From a virus: a stretch of 29,893 nucleotides of DNA. The stretch lies in the IMG/VR virus record IMGVR_UViG_3300010210_000031, positions 1 through 29,893 of that record. One strand, 5' to 3'. This document shows positions 1-8,023 of the stretch, piece after piece; within the stretch, counting starts at the first letter, position 1; each line of letters opens with the position of its first letter. Made by a program: the position numbers and the translations under genes. The notes beneath the pieces were generated by a model that was not told the origin of the DNA, did no database searches, and saw only the letters and a program-made list of their open reading frames with translations.

Positions 1-54
1 CTGACAGGTCCTGCCTCCGCCGATGTTACCGCCGGCGGAGGCAGGACCTGTCAG
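1..54. repeat. Long perfect hairpin at left window edge
   Basis: Bases 1-22 and 33-54 are perfect reverse complements (22-bp stem) around a 10-base loop. It lies just past the stop codon of the minus-strand PRC-barrel gene (stop at 85-87), so it could be that gene's transcription terminator. Any T-tract would fall outside the window, so this cannot be decided here. It could also be part of a dispersed palindromic repeat. Confidence 0.6.
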
Positions 55-84
55 GTCATTGGCCGGTTTTGATGGCCGTTGGTC

Positions 85-816
85 TTACTCAGCATAGGTC
101 GGCAGGCCCTTGATCTGCTCCTTGGTCAGCAAAGTCTGAAGCGTCATGGTCTCGCCGCTGCCGATGGGCTTGAGATCGGTCCAGTTCAGCGCGACGCCAT
201 GCGTGCCAATGCCGAGGAAACCGCCGACTTCGACGATAACTTTGTTGCCGGAAATCGCAGAGACTTCGCCGACGTTATCGCCCCGGGTATTGACGACCTC
301 CCGCCCGATCGCAGCGGTCGTCGGCATGTTCGTTTGCGCCGATGAACCGTCCTCTGCCCGAGCGGCGGCCTGGGCGCCTGTCCCTGCTGCTTCCGGCAAG
401 TCCTTGATCTGCTCCTTGGTCAGCAACGTCTGAAGCGTCATGGTCCCGCCGCTGCCGATGGGCTTGAGATCGCTCCAGTTCAGTGCAACCCCATGCGTGC
501 CCATGCCGAGGAAGCCGCCGACATCGACGATGACCTGATCGCCGGAAATCGCGGAGACCTTGCCAATGCTATCTCCCCCGGTGTTGACGACGTCCTTTCC
601 GACCGCAGCGTTCGTTGGCATGTTCGTATGTGCGGCAGGGTTCGCGGGCTTGCCGGGCATTTGCGCGTCCGGGGGCATCTGTTTCATTGTCCCACCGGTC
701 GTGGTCCCTGTGCCGTAGCCGTCGCTGCTTGGTGCCGGGTCAGCCGCCAGCGCGGCGCCAGCCAACGCAATCATCGGGACGGTCAGGAACGTTCCGAATA
801 TGGTGATCTTTTTCAT
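85..816 (-). CDS. Secreted protein with two PRC-barrel repeats
   Basis: A 243-residue protein. The start at 816 (MKKITIFG) is preferred over an upstream in-frame start because a typical Sec signal peptide follows immediately (hydrophobic residues 5-20, AxA cleavage near residues 22-25) and AAAGGG lies upstream. After a low-complexity Gly/Thr/Pro linker there are two near-identical units, about residues 64-142 and 162-240. Each has the PRC-barrel pattern: a V-V-N-T-x-G-D strand, a V-S-A-I-S-G turn, then V-G-G-F-L-G and L-N-W-x-D-L-K-P-I, ending in L-L-T-K-E-Q-I. PRC-barrel domains occur in photosynthetic reaction-centre H subunits, RimM and many small alphaproteobacterial exported proteins; the function of this subtype is not established. 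Export to the periplasm is inferred from the signal peptide. It lies outside the island. Confidence 0.88.
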   Translation of the reverse strand: MKKITIFGTFLTVPMIALAGAALAADPAPSSDGYGTGTTTGGTMKQMPPDAQMPGKPANPAAHTNMPTNAAVGKDVVNTGGDSIGKVSAISGDQVIVDVGGFLGMGTHGVALNWSDLKPIGSGGTMTLQTLLTKEQIKDLPEAAGTGAQAAARAEDGSSAQTNMPTTAAIGREVVNTRGDNVGEVSAISGNKVIVEVGGFLGIGTHGVALNWTDLKPIGSGETMTLQTLLTKEQIKGLPTYAE

Positions 817-870
817 GGTGCAGCCCTTTTGTTCTTCTAAAGGCACGACAAGGCCTCGTGCGCAACGCAT

Positions 871-1035
871 GAGACGTTCCTGCCCTTAATTTTCAAGACA
901 CGGCTGTCCTATGGGTTCTCTTTAGCATCTTGGGAAAAGGACGCCCTGGCTGATTACGAATAGATACATATTATCCGTTATGCGACAGCCTCGGAATCTA
1001 CTTATGACCAGCCTCTTTGGTTTCTTGTTTAAGGC
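871..1035. other. Intergenic gap, possible IS end
   Basis: No gene is seen. The part next to 1036 should contain the terminal inverted repeat of the IS1595-like element whose transposase tail ends at 1036, but the other end is missing, so the repeat cannot be delimited. Confidence 0.4.
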
Positions 1036-1227
1036 TTATCCCTTTTCTTCCGGCGCGATCAACATATCGTAGGTGATGGGCCCTTTGGTGGTGACGGTAC
1101 CCAGAAGTGATCGGAAGGCTGCGCGTCGGGTGTGGCGCCGGTTGAACCGGAAGGCGAACTCATTGAGGTAGGCTTGCAGATGTTTGCGTCGCAGGCCTTG
1201 GTAGACGCCAAGCGCCCTCTGCGCCAA
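1036..1227 (-). pseudogene. IS1595-family transposase, C-terminal remnant
   Basis: About 63 residues resemble the extreme C-terminus of IS1595/ISXO2-like DDE transposases: G-L-R-R-K-H-L-Q-A-Y-L, then E-F-A-F-R-F-N-R-R and A-A-F-R-S-L-L-G. Full-length members have roughly 200-300 residues with a DDE catalytic core, and none of that core is present. Going upstream on the minus strand the same frame meets a stop just beyond 1227, and the DNA then becomes prophage-related. The TTG at 1227 is not a true start. This is a truncated, inactive copy, probably cut by a deletion that also removed the front of the prophage. Confidence 0.75.
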
Positions 1228-1494
1228 GCGCCGTCTGGATCAATCCGCCCACCCAAAATGCCGAGAGCGACCCGGCTCGTCCCCGGACTCCACAGGGGGA
1301 CCAGACCCAGGGCCGGGAGGGTGCCCAACACACGACCGACCGGACGGCTGGGACGGGGGAAACCTGTGGCGCCCCGGGGGCGGCGCCAGCCGAACAAGCT
1401 TAATCTGCCAAACCCGCTGTCTCATGATTGTTGACACGTTCCGGGCGCTCCGCCACTTCACCGGATCCAGTCTGCGCCTTTGGGAGGCACTTGG
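1228..1494. other. Unassigned junction between IS remnant and portal gene
   Basis: No convincing gene. The stretch before about 1435 could be the eroded end of a phage terminase large subunit, which normally precedes a portal gene, but no domain can be recognised. A strong ribosome site (GGGAGG, 1482-1487) belongs to the portal start at 1495. Confidence 0.35.
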
Positions 1495-2567
1495 ATGAGC
1501 CGCCGTCCCCGCGCCTCTGCTGCGGCGCAGTCGCGCCCCGCCACATCGGTTTTGGGCCGCGCCCGCGTCCGTGACGGGTTCGAGAATGTCACCGCCCGCC
1601 TTGGGCTGGGCGCCGACAACATGCTCGCCGGGTCCACCTACCGCAAAAACCGGATCATCGACCGCACCGAACTGGAAGAGATGTACCGGACCAGTTGGAT
1701 CGTGGGCCGCATGGTCGAGGTTGTGGCCGAAGACATGGTGCGCGCCGGCCTGGACATCAAAGGCCCGCTCGCGCCGGAGGTCATCGATACCCTGCATACC
1801 GGGTGGCGTGAGACGGGGATCCCGGGCCGCCTGTCCGACGCCATCAAATGGGGGCGGCTCTATGGCGGGGCGCTCGCAATCCTGCTGATCGACGGGCAGG
1901 CGCTGGATGAGCCTCTGGACCTGGACACCCTGGGCGAAGGGAGCTTCCGGGGCCTGATCGTGGCCGACCGCTGGCAGGTGACGCCCAGCGAGGAGACAAT
2001 CCGAGACCTGGGCCCGATGCTCGGATACCCAGCCTTTTACACGCTGGACGACGTGGCGGGGTTGGACCGGCAAAGGGTCCACCATAGCCGGGCGTTGCGG
2101 TTTGTTGGGGTCGAACTGCCCCGATACGAAAAGCTGCGGGAACAAGGCTGGGGGGCCTCGGTCGTCGAACGGGCCTTTGATCGGATCCTGGCGCTCGACA
2201 GCGCCACCTACGGGTCCGCCAAACCCAAAGCAACGAGGGGATCACCCTGGTCGATGCCGAGGACCAGGTCAGCGCCATCAACTGGTCCTTCGCGGGGGTT
2301 TACGATGCCCTCCAGGCCTTCGCCGAGCAGATTTCCGGCGCCACCGGCATTCCCCTGGTGCGCCTGTTGGGGCAGGCCCCCAAGGGGTTCTCCACGGGCG
2401 ATAGCGACCTGCAAATGTACTACGAGACCATCGCCACGGCGCAGGAAGACGATCTGCGCGGCGCGGTCGGCTTGCTGCTGGATGTCCTCTATCGGTCGGA
2501 ACTGGGCGAGGCGCCGCCCGTGCCGAAGATGCCGGATCGCGCCCCCCTTGACCTTGCCCCCTCTTAA
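1495..2567 (+). pseudogene. Phage portal protein (DUF1073 family), frameshifted and internally deleted
   Basis: Start ATG at 1495 behind GGGAGG; an in-frame TTG at 1480 is less likely. Frame 1 codes a typical DUF1073 portal N-terminus: motif Y-R-K-N-R-I-I-D, then W-I-V-G-R-M-V-E and a W-G-R-L-Y-G-G-A-L stretch. It runs to about 2215 (D-S-A-T-Y-G-S-A). The rest continues in another frame from about 2225 to the TAA at 2565-2567 (S-N-E-G-I-T-L-V-D-A-E-D, then S-G-A-T-G-I-P-L-V-R-L-L-G and G-F-S-T-G-D). In intact relatives about 40-50 residues separate these blocks, so there is an internal deletion as well as a frameshift. Portals form the dodecameric DNA gate of the capsid; this one cannot be functional. 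Some annotation pipelines attach an anti-CBASS (Acb1) name to DUF1073 proteins, but I see only portal-like sequence. Confidence 0.85.
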
Positions 2568-2584
2568 CCTCGGGAGCCCTGGCG

Positions 2585-3585
2585 ATGGACCCTGACGCCG
2601 CCAAAGGGCCGGCCCGCCAGACCCCGCCCGCGCCCGCAACCCAGCCTTCAAAGGGCGCCCTTTGGGCGCCGTGGCCCGGCCTGTCCTGGTCGTGGGCTGA
2701 TCAGGCCAAAAAGGCCGATGGCCATTTCGAGCCCAGCAAGGCCGCCGAATAGACCTATGCGAAACAACTGGGCTCGGTGGCCGGGAGGGTCCGCCAAATC
2801 ACGGCGGGCGGCGGCGATCCCGACCAAAAGATCAAGCTGCTTCGGGCCTATGCCAAAACCATGACCGCGTGGGCCGAATCCGCAGCGGCCACCATGGTTG
2901 CGGCGGCGGCGCGCAAGAACGATCAGGTCTGGCGCCGCCAGTCCGAACGCATCGGCCAGGGATTGCGCGAGCATCTGACCAGCCCGGTCAATGGCGTCAC
3001 CCTGCAAAAGCTGATCCAGGTCAACGCGGGCAACATGAAAAGCCTTGCGAGCGATGCCGCCGACCGGCTGGCCGGCCTGACCCAAGAGGCCCTGATCAGC
3101 GGCGCCCGACCGGAGGAGCTGGCCCAGCCGCTGCCCACCGAAGCCACGACCGGGGGCAAGCCCACGTTCCTGTCCCATTTTGGGAAAAGACCAGTAAGAC
3201 GGTGGCGCCATACGATCCGGGGCGGCCCCTACCGGGGCATGAGCAGGCCTTTGTCCCGATCCAGAAACTGGCCGAATACGCGCTGACAAAAGACGTCAAT
3301 AAGGCGTGGGTTTTCAAATCGGCGCTGGGCATGGACCAGAGCCATGCCGAGGATTTACGCTCGCTGCTTCTTCAGGGGTTGCCTGATGCCCGGACCAAAC
3401 GGGGCGTGCAAGACACGCACGGCGAACGGTTCACGGCATGGATCCCGGTGACGGGACCCAACGGGCGCACGGTTGAGGTGAAGACGGGCTGGATTTATCA
3501 TCGCGCAGACGGTCGGCAAGCCGAGCACCCGCGCCTCACCACCGCATACGTTGACGCCAAGGAAGAAAAGAAGCGAAGGGAGTGA
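2585..3585 (+). pseudogene. Phage minor head protein (SPP1 gp7-like) with DUF6883-like C-terminus, broken
   Basis: Starts at ATG 2585 behind GGGAG, 18 bases after the portal stop. The reading frame is cut by an in-frame TAG at 2750-2752 and continues in the same frame with a helical region like the N-terminal part of head morphogenesis (gp7/GpF-like) proteins (around A-Y-A-K-T-M-T-A-W-A and N-A-G-N-M-K-S-L). Near 3180 the frame shifts. The final 110 or so residues, in the new frame, resemble DUF6883: I-Q-K-L-A-E-Y, then W-V-F-K-S-A-L-G, H-A-E-D-L-R-S-L-L-L and P-R-L-T-T-A-Y-V. Much of the usual minor head domain between these parts is absent. Assignment of the halves is by pattern memory; the lesions are directly visible. 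Confidence 0.7.
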
Positions 3586-3589
3586 TGCC

Positions 3590-3844
3590 ATGCATCCGGA
3601 ATTAACCTGCCTGCGCCTGAGGGAAAAGGCGGTAGGGACCGACATGGATACCGATGAGCCGTTCGAGTTGGCGCCGGGTGCAATCGGGTTTGTCACCATC
3701 TCCAGTGAAGCGGTGCCGGACAGCCAGATCGTCGAGTTCACGCTTCCCGGTCCAAACCATGCCGAGGATCCCTTGGATGTGGATCATGTTGAAGCCGACC
3801 TGCATGACAGTCAGGTTGAGGTGGTAACCGGGGCAACCGCCTAA
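3590..3844 (+). CDS. Small hypothetical protein, DUF4926-like
   Basis: 84 residues, starting at the ATG at 3590 just past the stop of the DUF6883-like gene (3583-3585), with AAGGGAG upstream. The core (E-L-A-P-G-A-I-G-F-V-T-I followed by Q-I-V-E-F-T-L) resembles the short beta-barrel DUF4926 pattern, in which a G-x-x-G-T-V-V strand is followed by Y-x-V-E-F. DUF4926 and DUF6883 genes are often neighbours, which supports the call. The C-terminal tail is acidic (repeated Asp/Glu). The reading frame is intact, unlike most of the prophage. Function unknown; a partner of the preceding domain is an inference. Confidence 0.6.
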   Translation: MHPELTCLRLREKAVGTDMDTDEPFELAPGAIGFVTISSEAVPDSQIVEFTLPGPNHAEDPLDVDHVEADLHDSQVEVVTGATA

Positions 3845-3963
3845 CGCGCTCGTGTCCTGCGAGGGGGCTCTTCGGGGGCCCGGGTCCCCTGGAGAGCACC
3901 CGCTCAGGCCCCGGCGATCCTGCCCCATTTAAGGGGTGTTTAATGGGGGCTTAGCCCAGAGGA
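3845..3963. other. Deletion junction inside the prophage
   Basis: A GC-rich stretch with no gene. It joins head-region genes directly to the end of a baseplate gene, so the capsid, tail tube, sheath and tape-measure genes expected between them have been lost here. Confidence 0.5.
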
Positions 3964-4332
3964 TTGGAGTCCCCCACGCCAATCCGCCCCACAAGGCCCA
4001 CACAGACGCGCGGGCATTATCTGCGGGCGCGGGTCAATGTCTATTGCCGGATCACCGTGCAGGCCCTCACCGGCTACGTCTCCACTACCGGCAGCGCTGT
4101 CAAGGCCGCCGTGGCGGCGGCGATTGATGCCCTGGGCATTGGCGAAACGGTCCTGCTGTCAAAGCTTTATACGCCCATGAATGCATCGGAGCCGGGGGCA
4201 GGCGTCCGGACCTTCGATGTGCTCTCGGTTGAGCTGGGCGCCGATCCAAATGCCCTGGCGCCGGCGAATGTTCCTATCGCCTTCAGCGAGGCGGCGGCGG
4301 CGGCGGGTGTCGAGGTGGTGGTGGCCCCATGA
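3964..4332 (+). pseudogene. Baseplate assembly protein J, C-terminal fragment (Mu gp47-like)
   Basis: The open frame up to TGA 4330-4332 codes about 100 residues that match the C-terminal part of phage baseplate J/gp47 proteins: R-A-R-V-N-V-Y, I-T-V-Q-A, an alternating Ala/Val helix, then L-G-I-G-E-T-V-L-L-S-K-L-Y-T-P and a closing V-P-I-A-F-S-E strand. Family members have about 350-400 residues, so roughly the first three quarters are missing and the residues before about 4015 are not part of the domain. In intact phages J builds the baseplate wedge. It overlaps the next gene by ATGA at 4329, the normal phage gene order. Confidence 0.72.
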
Positions 4333-5022
4333 GCGCCTATACCGATCTGATCGTTTCCCAGCATCGCCAGCCGAACTTTGTCGCGACCGTCGAGGCCGTG
4401 ACCGGGTCCCTGGCGGGCCTGCTGGATCTGCTCGAAGAGATGCGCCGCGCCTTTGACCTGGACACCGCCGTTGGCGTCCAACTCGATCAGGTTGGCGAAT
4501 GGATCGGGCGGTCACGGCGGATCAAAACACCGCTGGAACACCGAGGGCGCGGGCTGGAATGAAGGGCATTGGCCGGGTCCTTATGACCCTGTCTCCGGCA
4601 TGACGGTTTTGACCGACGCGCCCTATCGTCTGCTGTTGCGCGCCAAGGTCGCCGCCAATGCTTGGGATGGCACGCGTGATACGGCCTATGACATTTGGGC
4701 GTTCCTGTTCGCCGACTCCGACCTGATCGTCTTTTTCGACGATCACGGCGATATGAGCATCACGGTCGGCGTCGCGGGTGTTGCGCCGGGTGCCGTTCTC
4801 GCCGCCCTGCTGGCGGGGGGCTACATCCCGCTGAAACCCGCCGCCGTGTCCATCGCGTCCTATGCCGTGTTGCCCACGGGGGCGACCGGTCCGCTATTCG
4901 CCTGGAACCGCGACACCGAGGCCCTGGCCGGCTGGGGCGCCGGCTTTCTTAAGAGGGAGACCGAAAATGCCGCTGAACGAAGGGGCTGTGAACGAAATTC
5001 TGCCGATTGCCTCCGCTGCTGA
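4329..5022 (+). pseudogene. Tail protein, DUF2612 / Mu gp48-like, frameshifted
   Basis: Starts at ATG 4329 in a four-base overlap with the J fragment. The first 68 or so residues (Y-T-D-L-I, A-V-G-V-Q-L-D-Q-V-G-E-W-I-G, ending R-I-K-T-P-L) are followed by a shift between about 4525 and 4540. The other frame then codes T-E-G-A-G-W, G-P-Y-D-P-V-S-G-M-T, Y-R-L-L-L-R-A-K-V-A-A-N-W-type sequence and a long C-terminal domain. Relatives have a short linker of aromatic residues between these blocks that is missing here, so a small deletion plus frameshift is likely. The final stop (5020-5022) overlaps the tail-fibre start at 4967. Confidence 0.72.
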
Positions 5023-6068
5023 CCCGGAGACCGGCGTGCTGATGCCTTTGGCCGAGTATCAGGCCCATGCCGGGCGCACGCTGGGCCACCAGCCCGGGTT
5101 GGCGTCGGCGGAACTCATCAATCGTAATCTACGCCAAGTGTCATTGATGGCCGCCGGTTTGGCTCAATTCATCGCCAACCGCTACGGACCCGGCGTGGTA
5201 GACAACGCCGACCTGGATGCCATAGAGGCAGGGCTTTTGCAGGCCCTTCAGGCCGCCATCGCGCCCACGGTCGCAACAGCCATTGCCGCGAATGCGGTTG
5301 CGCCGGCCACCACCACGGCGAGGGGCGTCGCGGAACTGGCGACCGATGCGGAGTGCGTGGCCGGCGCCGACACTCAGCGCATTGTGACGCCTGCGGGGCT
5401 GTTGGCGGCGCTGCTGGAAGCGATGCCCGGCAACGCGACCACCGAGGCGCGCGGTCTGGTCGAACTGGCCACCGGCGCGGAGTGCGTCGCCGGAGTTGAC
5501 ACGACGCGCGCGGCGGCGCCGCAAGGGGTGGCTGCGGCCATCGCCGCTTGGGCGGGGCGCTCACCCGGCCACCACCACGGCGAGGGGCCTCATCAGGCTC
5601 GCCACGGTGGCCGAGTGCGAGGCGGGCGCCGCAACCCAAGAGGCCGTGACGCCGTCAGGTCTGACTGTTTGGGCAACCGCTCACCCCGCCACCACCACGG
5701 ACAAGGGGCTGACCCGCCTCGCCACGGTGGCCGAGTGCGAGGCAGGCGCCGCAACCGATATTGCCGTGCCGCCCGCCGGGCTGCCGGCGGGTTCTTGCGG
5801 GCCAATCTGGACCGAGCCGCGCGACACCGCCTCCGCCAATACCGCTATATCTTCTTCCTCAAGCCATCCGCACGGCGCGATCTGCGGATGCGGCCCCGAC
5901 CCTACCCAAAGCCGGGTGTTGATACCGCCCGGCTTCGCGATCCCGACCCGCCGTCGGGACGCTAAACGCACCCGTGGGAGACCTCTGTCCGGTGTGCCAA
6001 AAGTCCGCCGATGTGCGCCAAATCGCCCGCCGCGCTCTTGCCGCCGGACTTTGGCTTTTGTTTGGTAG
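4967..6068 (+). pseudogene. Phage tail fibre with tandem repeats, frameshifted
   Basis: Starts at ATG 4967 behind GAGGGAG. After an N-terminal region of about 100 residues come four tandem units of about 39-43 residues with the theme A-T-T-T-A-R-G-L-x-x-L-A-T-x-A-E-C-x-A-G-A-x-T, each closing with P-x-G-L; such units are common in tail-fibre and collar-binding proteins. A run of four G near 5555 shifts the frame: removing one G restores A-W-A-G-A-H-P-A-T-T-T. After about 5790 the repeats stop and the remaining open frame is Ser/Arg/Pro-rich and unlike a fibre tip, so the receptor-binding end appears lost. The shift in a homopolymer could be a sequencing error, but neighbouring genes are also broken. 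Confidence 0.75.
5286..5790 (+). repeat. Four tandem repeats of about 120-130 bp in the tail fibre gene
   Basis: Units start near 5306, 5435, 5570 and 5687. Repeats three and four are closest to each other (shared ACGGTGGCCGAGTGCGAGGC). They code the A-T-T-T-x-x-G-L modules described for the fibre. Confidence 0.7.
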
Positions 6069-6116
6069 CTATTTGGTAGCTGGCGGGACCGAGGCGGGCC
6101 GGCACGAGCAACAAAA

Positions 6117-6147
6117 AACGCCGCCATCCTATTGGGATAGCGGCGTT
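6117..6147 (-). terminator. Intrinsic terminator, probably the ancestral tRNA-fMet terminator
   Basis: AACGCCGC (6117-6124) pairs with GCGGCGTT (6140-6147), with further ATCC/GGAT pairing inside. Read on the minus strand the stem is followed by a T6 run (A-run at 6113-6118). It sits immediately leftward of the 3'-end copy of the tRNA at 6153-6165, as a tRNA terminator should, which implies this was the terminator before the island inserted. Confidence 0.7.
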
Positions 6148-6150
6148 AAT

Positions 6151-6165
6151 TTTGGTTGCGGGGAT
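6151..6165. repeat. Left attachment site (att) of the island
   Basis: TTTGGTTGCGGGGAT is identical to 29874-29888 at the right edge. The minus-strand reading, ATCCCCGCAACCA, is the 3' end of an initiator tRNA including its encoded CCA. Only 13 bases of tRNA are duplicated and the rest of the tRNA is absent, as expected for the att copy left on the far side of an island integrated at a tRNA 3' end. Confidence 0.75.
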
Positions 6166-6230
6166 GCGCGATGAACTTGTCCTTTTTCAGCAGGATAAGT
6201 TGGTTGCGGGAGTGCGCTCTAAACTTGTCC
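6152..6230 (+). repeat. Two 31-bp direct repeats at the island's left end
   Basis: 6152-6182 and 6200-6230 match at 26 of 31 positions and are offset by 48 bases. Both begin TTGGTTGCGGG and end AACTTGTCC. The first copy contains the att core. They may be recombinase binding arms or the scar of a second integration event in the same site. Confidence 0.65.
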
Positions 6231-6342
6231 TGCTCTCTTGCGCAACGGACGTGGTCGCCAAGTGGCAGGACAGGCTAAGGCTCTCAAATAACAACGAAAA
6301 AACGAGTCCCCCTGCACGCGGTGGCCGTCCGGGGACGGCACG
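6231..6342. other. Leader of the mobilization genes, possible transfer-origin region
   Basis: A noncoding stretch directly before mobC. TGTCCTGC (6226-6233) is inverted as GCAGGACA further right, near 6274-6281. Mobilization genes often sit beside their oriT, so this is one of two candidate regions; no nick consensus can be assigned with confidence. Confidence 0.3.
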
Positions 6343-6747
6343 ATGGCAGGCGAACGCAAACAGTACGACTACCCGCCCCCTTTCTCATTGCGACTGACCT
6401 TTGAGGAACGGGCGCGCCTCGAACGTGAGGCGGGGGACATGCCGCTCGGCGCGTTCATCCGCCAGCGACTCTTTGGCGGATCGACGGTGCCGCGCAAGAC
6501 GCGCGGCAAGCGCCCGGTCAAGGACCATACCGCACTCGGGCAGCTGCTCGGGGAGTTCGGTCGCTCGCATCTGGCCAGCAATCTGAACCAGCTTGCCAGG
6601 GCGGCCAATTCCGGATCTCTGCCCGTCACGCCCGAGACCGAACAGGCGCTTTCTGACGCCTGCGCGGACGTGCGGGAAATCCGCGAGACGCTGTTTGTTG
6701 CTCTTGGCCTCTACAGGGACTCCGGCCCTGGGGAGCCGGAGCCATGA
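6343..6747 (+). CDS. MobC-like relaxosome accessory protein
   Basis: 134 residues. The N-terminal half has a ribbon-helix-helix-like start (S-L-R-L-T-F-E-E-R-A-R-L-E-R-E-A) followed by G-A-F-I-R-Q-R-L-F-G, as in MobC proteins of mobilizable plasmids. The middle has D-H-T-A-L-G-Q-L-L-G-E and the family-typical N-L-N-Q-L-A-R-A-A-N-S-G near residues 80-95. MobC proteins bind oriT DNA and help the relaxase melt and nick it. The stop overlaps the relaxase start by four bases (ATGA at 6744), so the two are translationally coupled. The reading frame is intact although the relaxase is not. Confidence 0.85.
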   Translation: MAGERKQYDYPPPFSLRLTFEERARLEREAGDMPLGAFIRQRLFGGSTVPRKTRGKRPVKDHTALGQLLGEFGRSHLASNLNQLARAANSGSLPVTPETEQALSDACADVREIRETLFVALGLYRDSGPGEPEP

Positions 6748-8023
6748 TCCTCAAGGGCAACCAGCGGGGCGGTGCCCGGCAACTGGCCGCGCATCTGCTC
6801 AAGACCGAAAACGAGCATGTCGAAGTGCATGAGCTGCGCGGCTTCATGGCGGACGATCTCACCGGCGCGCTTCGGGAGATCGAAGCCGTCTCACGCGGCA
6901 CTCGGTGTCAACAACCCCTGTTTTCGGTGAGCCTGAATCCGCCGGAGTCCGCCCGCGTCCCGGTTGAGGTCTTCGAAGAGGCCGTCGACCGGATCGAAGC
7001 TAAGCTCGGCCTCGAAGGGCAACCCCGCGCCATCGTCTTTCACGAAAAGGAAGGGCGGCGTCATGCGCATTGCGTCTGGTCGCGCATCAACACCGAGACC
7101 ATGACGGCGGTCAACCTACCGTACACCAAGCTGAAACTCCGGGAGGTTTCCAGGCGCTGTTCCTCGAACAGGGCTGGGCGATGCCGCGTGGCCTCGTCGA
7201 TAGCAAGGCGCGCGACCCGTTCAACTTTGATCGCACTGAATGGCAACAGGCGAAACGGGCGGGCACGAATCCCAAGGCGCTTAAGGCTATGTTCGCCGAA
7301 CTCTGGGCCTCGACGCGCGACTCTGTGGGTCTGACCGCCGATCTGAAAGCGCGCGGATACACTCTTGCCCAGGGAGGCCGGCGGGCTGTGGTCGCGGTCG
7401 ATTTTCGTGGCGAGGTGTATTCGCTGGCGCGCTATGCCGGGGTCAAGACCAAGGACGTTCGGGAGCGGTTCGGAAAAACGCCGGATCTGCCGTCGGTGGA
7501 TGAAGCCCGCGCGGATATCGCGGCCCGGATGACCAAGGGCCTGCGCGCCCTGATTTCCGAAGCGGAAACCACCATGAAACGCCACACGGCGACGATGGCC
7601 CTGCGGAAGACGGAAATGGTGCAACGTCACAGGCAGGAGCGTCGCCGCCTGTCCGAGGAACAGGCGGACCGCTGGATTGCCGAGACCAATGCACGGGCCG
7701 CGCGTCTGCCGCGCGGGATCAAGGGCATTTGGTCCCGGTTAAGCGGAGACTACCGGCGCATCCGACGCCTGAACGAGACCGAGACAGAACAGGGGTTGCT
7801 GCGCGATCGTGCCGAGCGTCAGGGTCTTCTCGACCGGCAGCATGTCGAGCGGCGGGAACTCCAGGGCGATTTGGACAAGCTGCGCCGCGACCATGTCCGC
7901 GATCTCGACCGGCTTCACCGGGATGTCGCGGAATACCGCGAAATGGATGGCGGGCGTGAAGGGATTCCCGCGCCGAAAAGCCGAACGGCTTCCCGGAGCG
8001 CCGCGCCGACGCTGGGGCTGTAG
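6744..8023 (+). pseudogene. Relaxase (MobA/VirD2-type), split by a one-base frameshift
   Basis: The N-terminal part (6744 to about 7150) has the relaxase fold: M-I-L-K-G-N-Q-R-G-G at the start, a catalytic-Tyr region not clearly placed, and the metal-binding motif around residues 100-112, V-F-H-E-K-E-G-R-R-H-A-H-C-V-W-S-R-I. At about 7149 the frame changes; adding one C to the CC of TTTCCAGG gives R-E-V-S-Q-A-L-F-L-E-Q-G-W and restores a single protein of about 425 residues. The C-terminal half, intact in its own frame to TAG 8021-8023, is a charged coiled-coil-like region rich in Arg, Glu and Leu. In function it would nick oriT and pilot the transferred strand. As written it yields only a truncated nuclease domain. 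The homopolymer context means a sequencing error is possible. Confidence 0.85.

Noticed and set aside
1480-1494. TTG at 1480 as the portal start
   Set aside because: ATG 1495 has GGGAGG at the right distance, while the TTG sits on top of that ribosome site.
6153-6165. A second tRNA gene at the left boundary
   Set aside because: Only 13 tRNA bases are present and the flanking sequence has no T-loop (no TTCAAAT-type block), so it is an att copy and not a gene.
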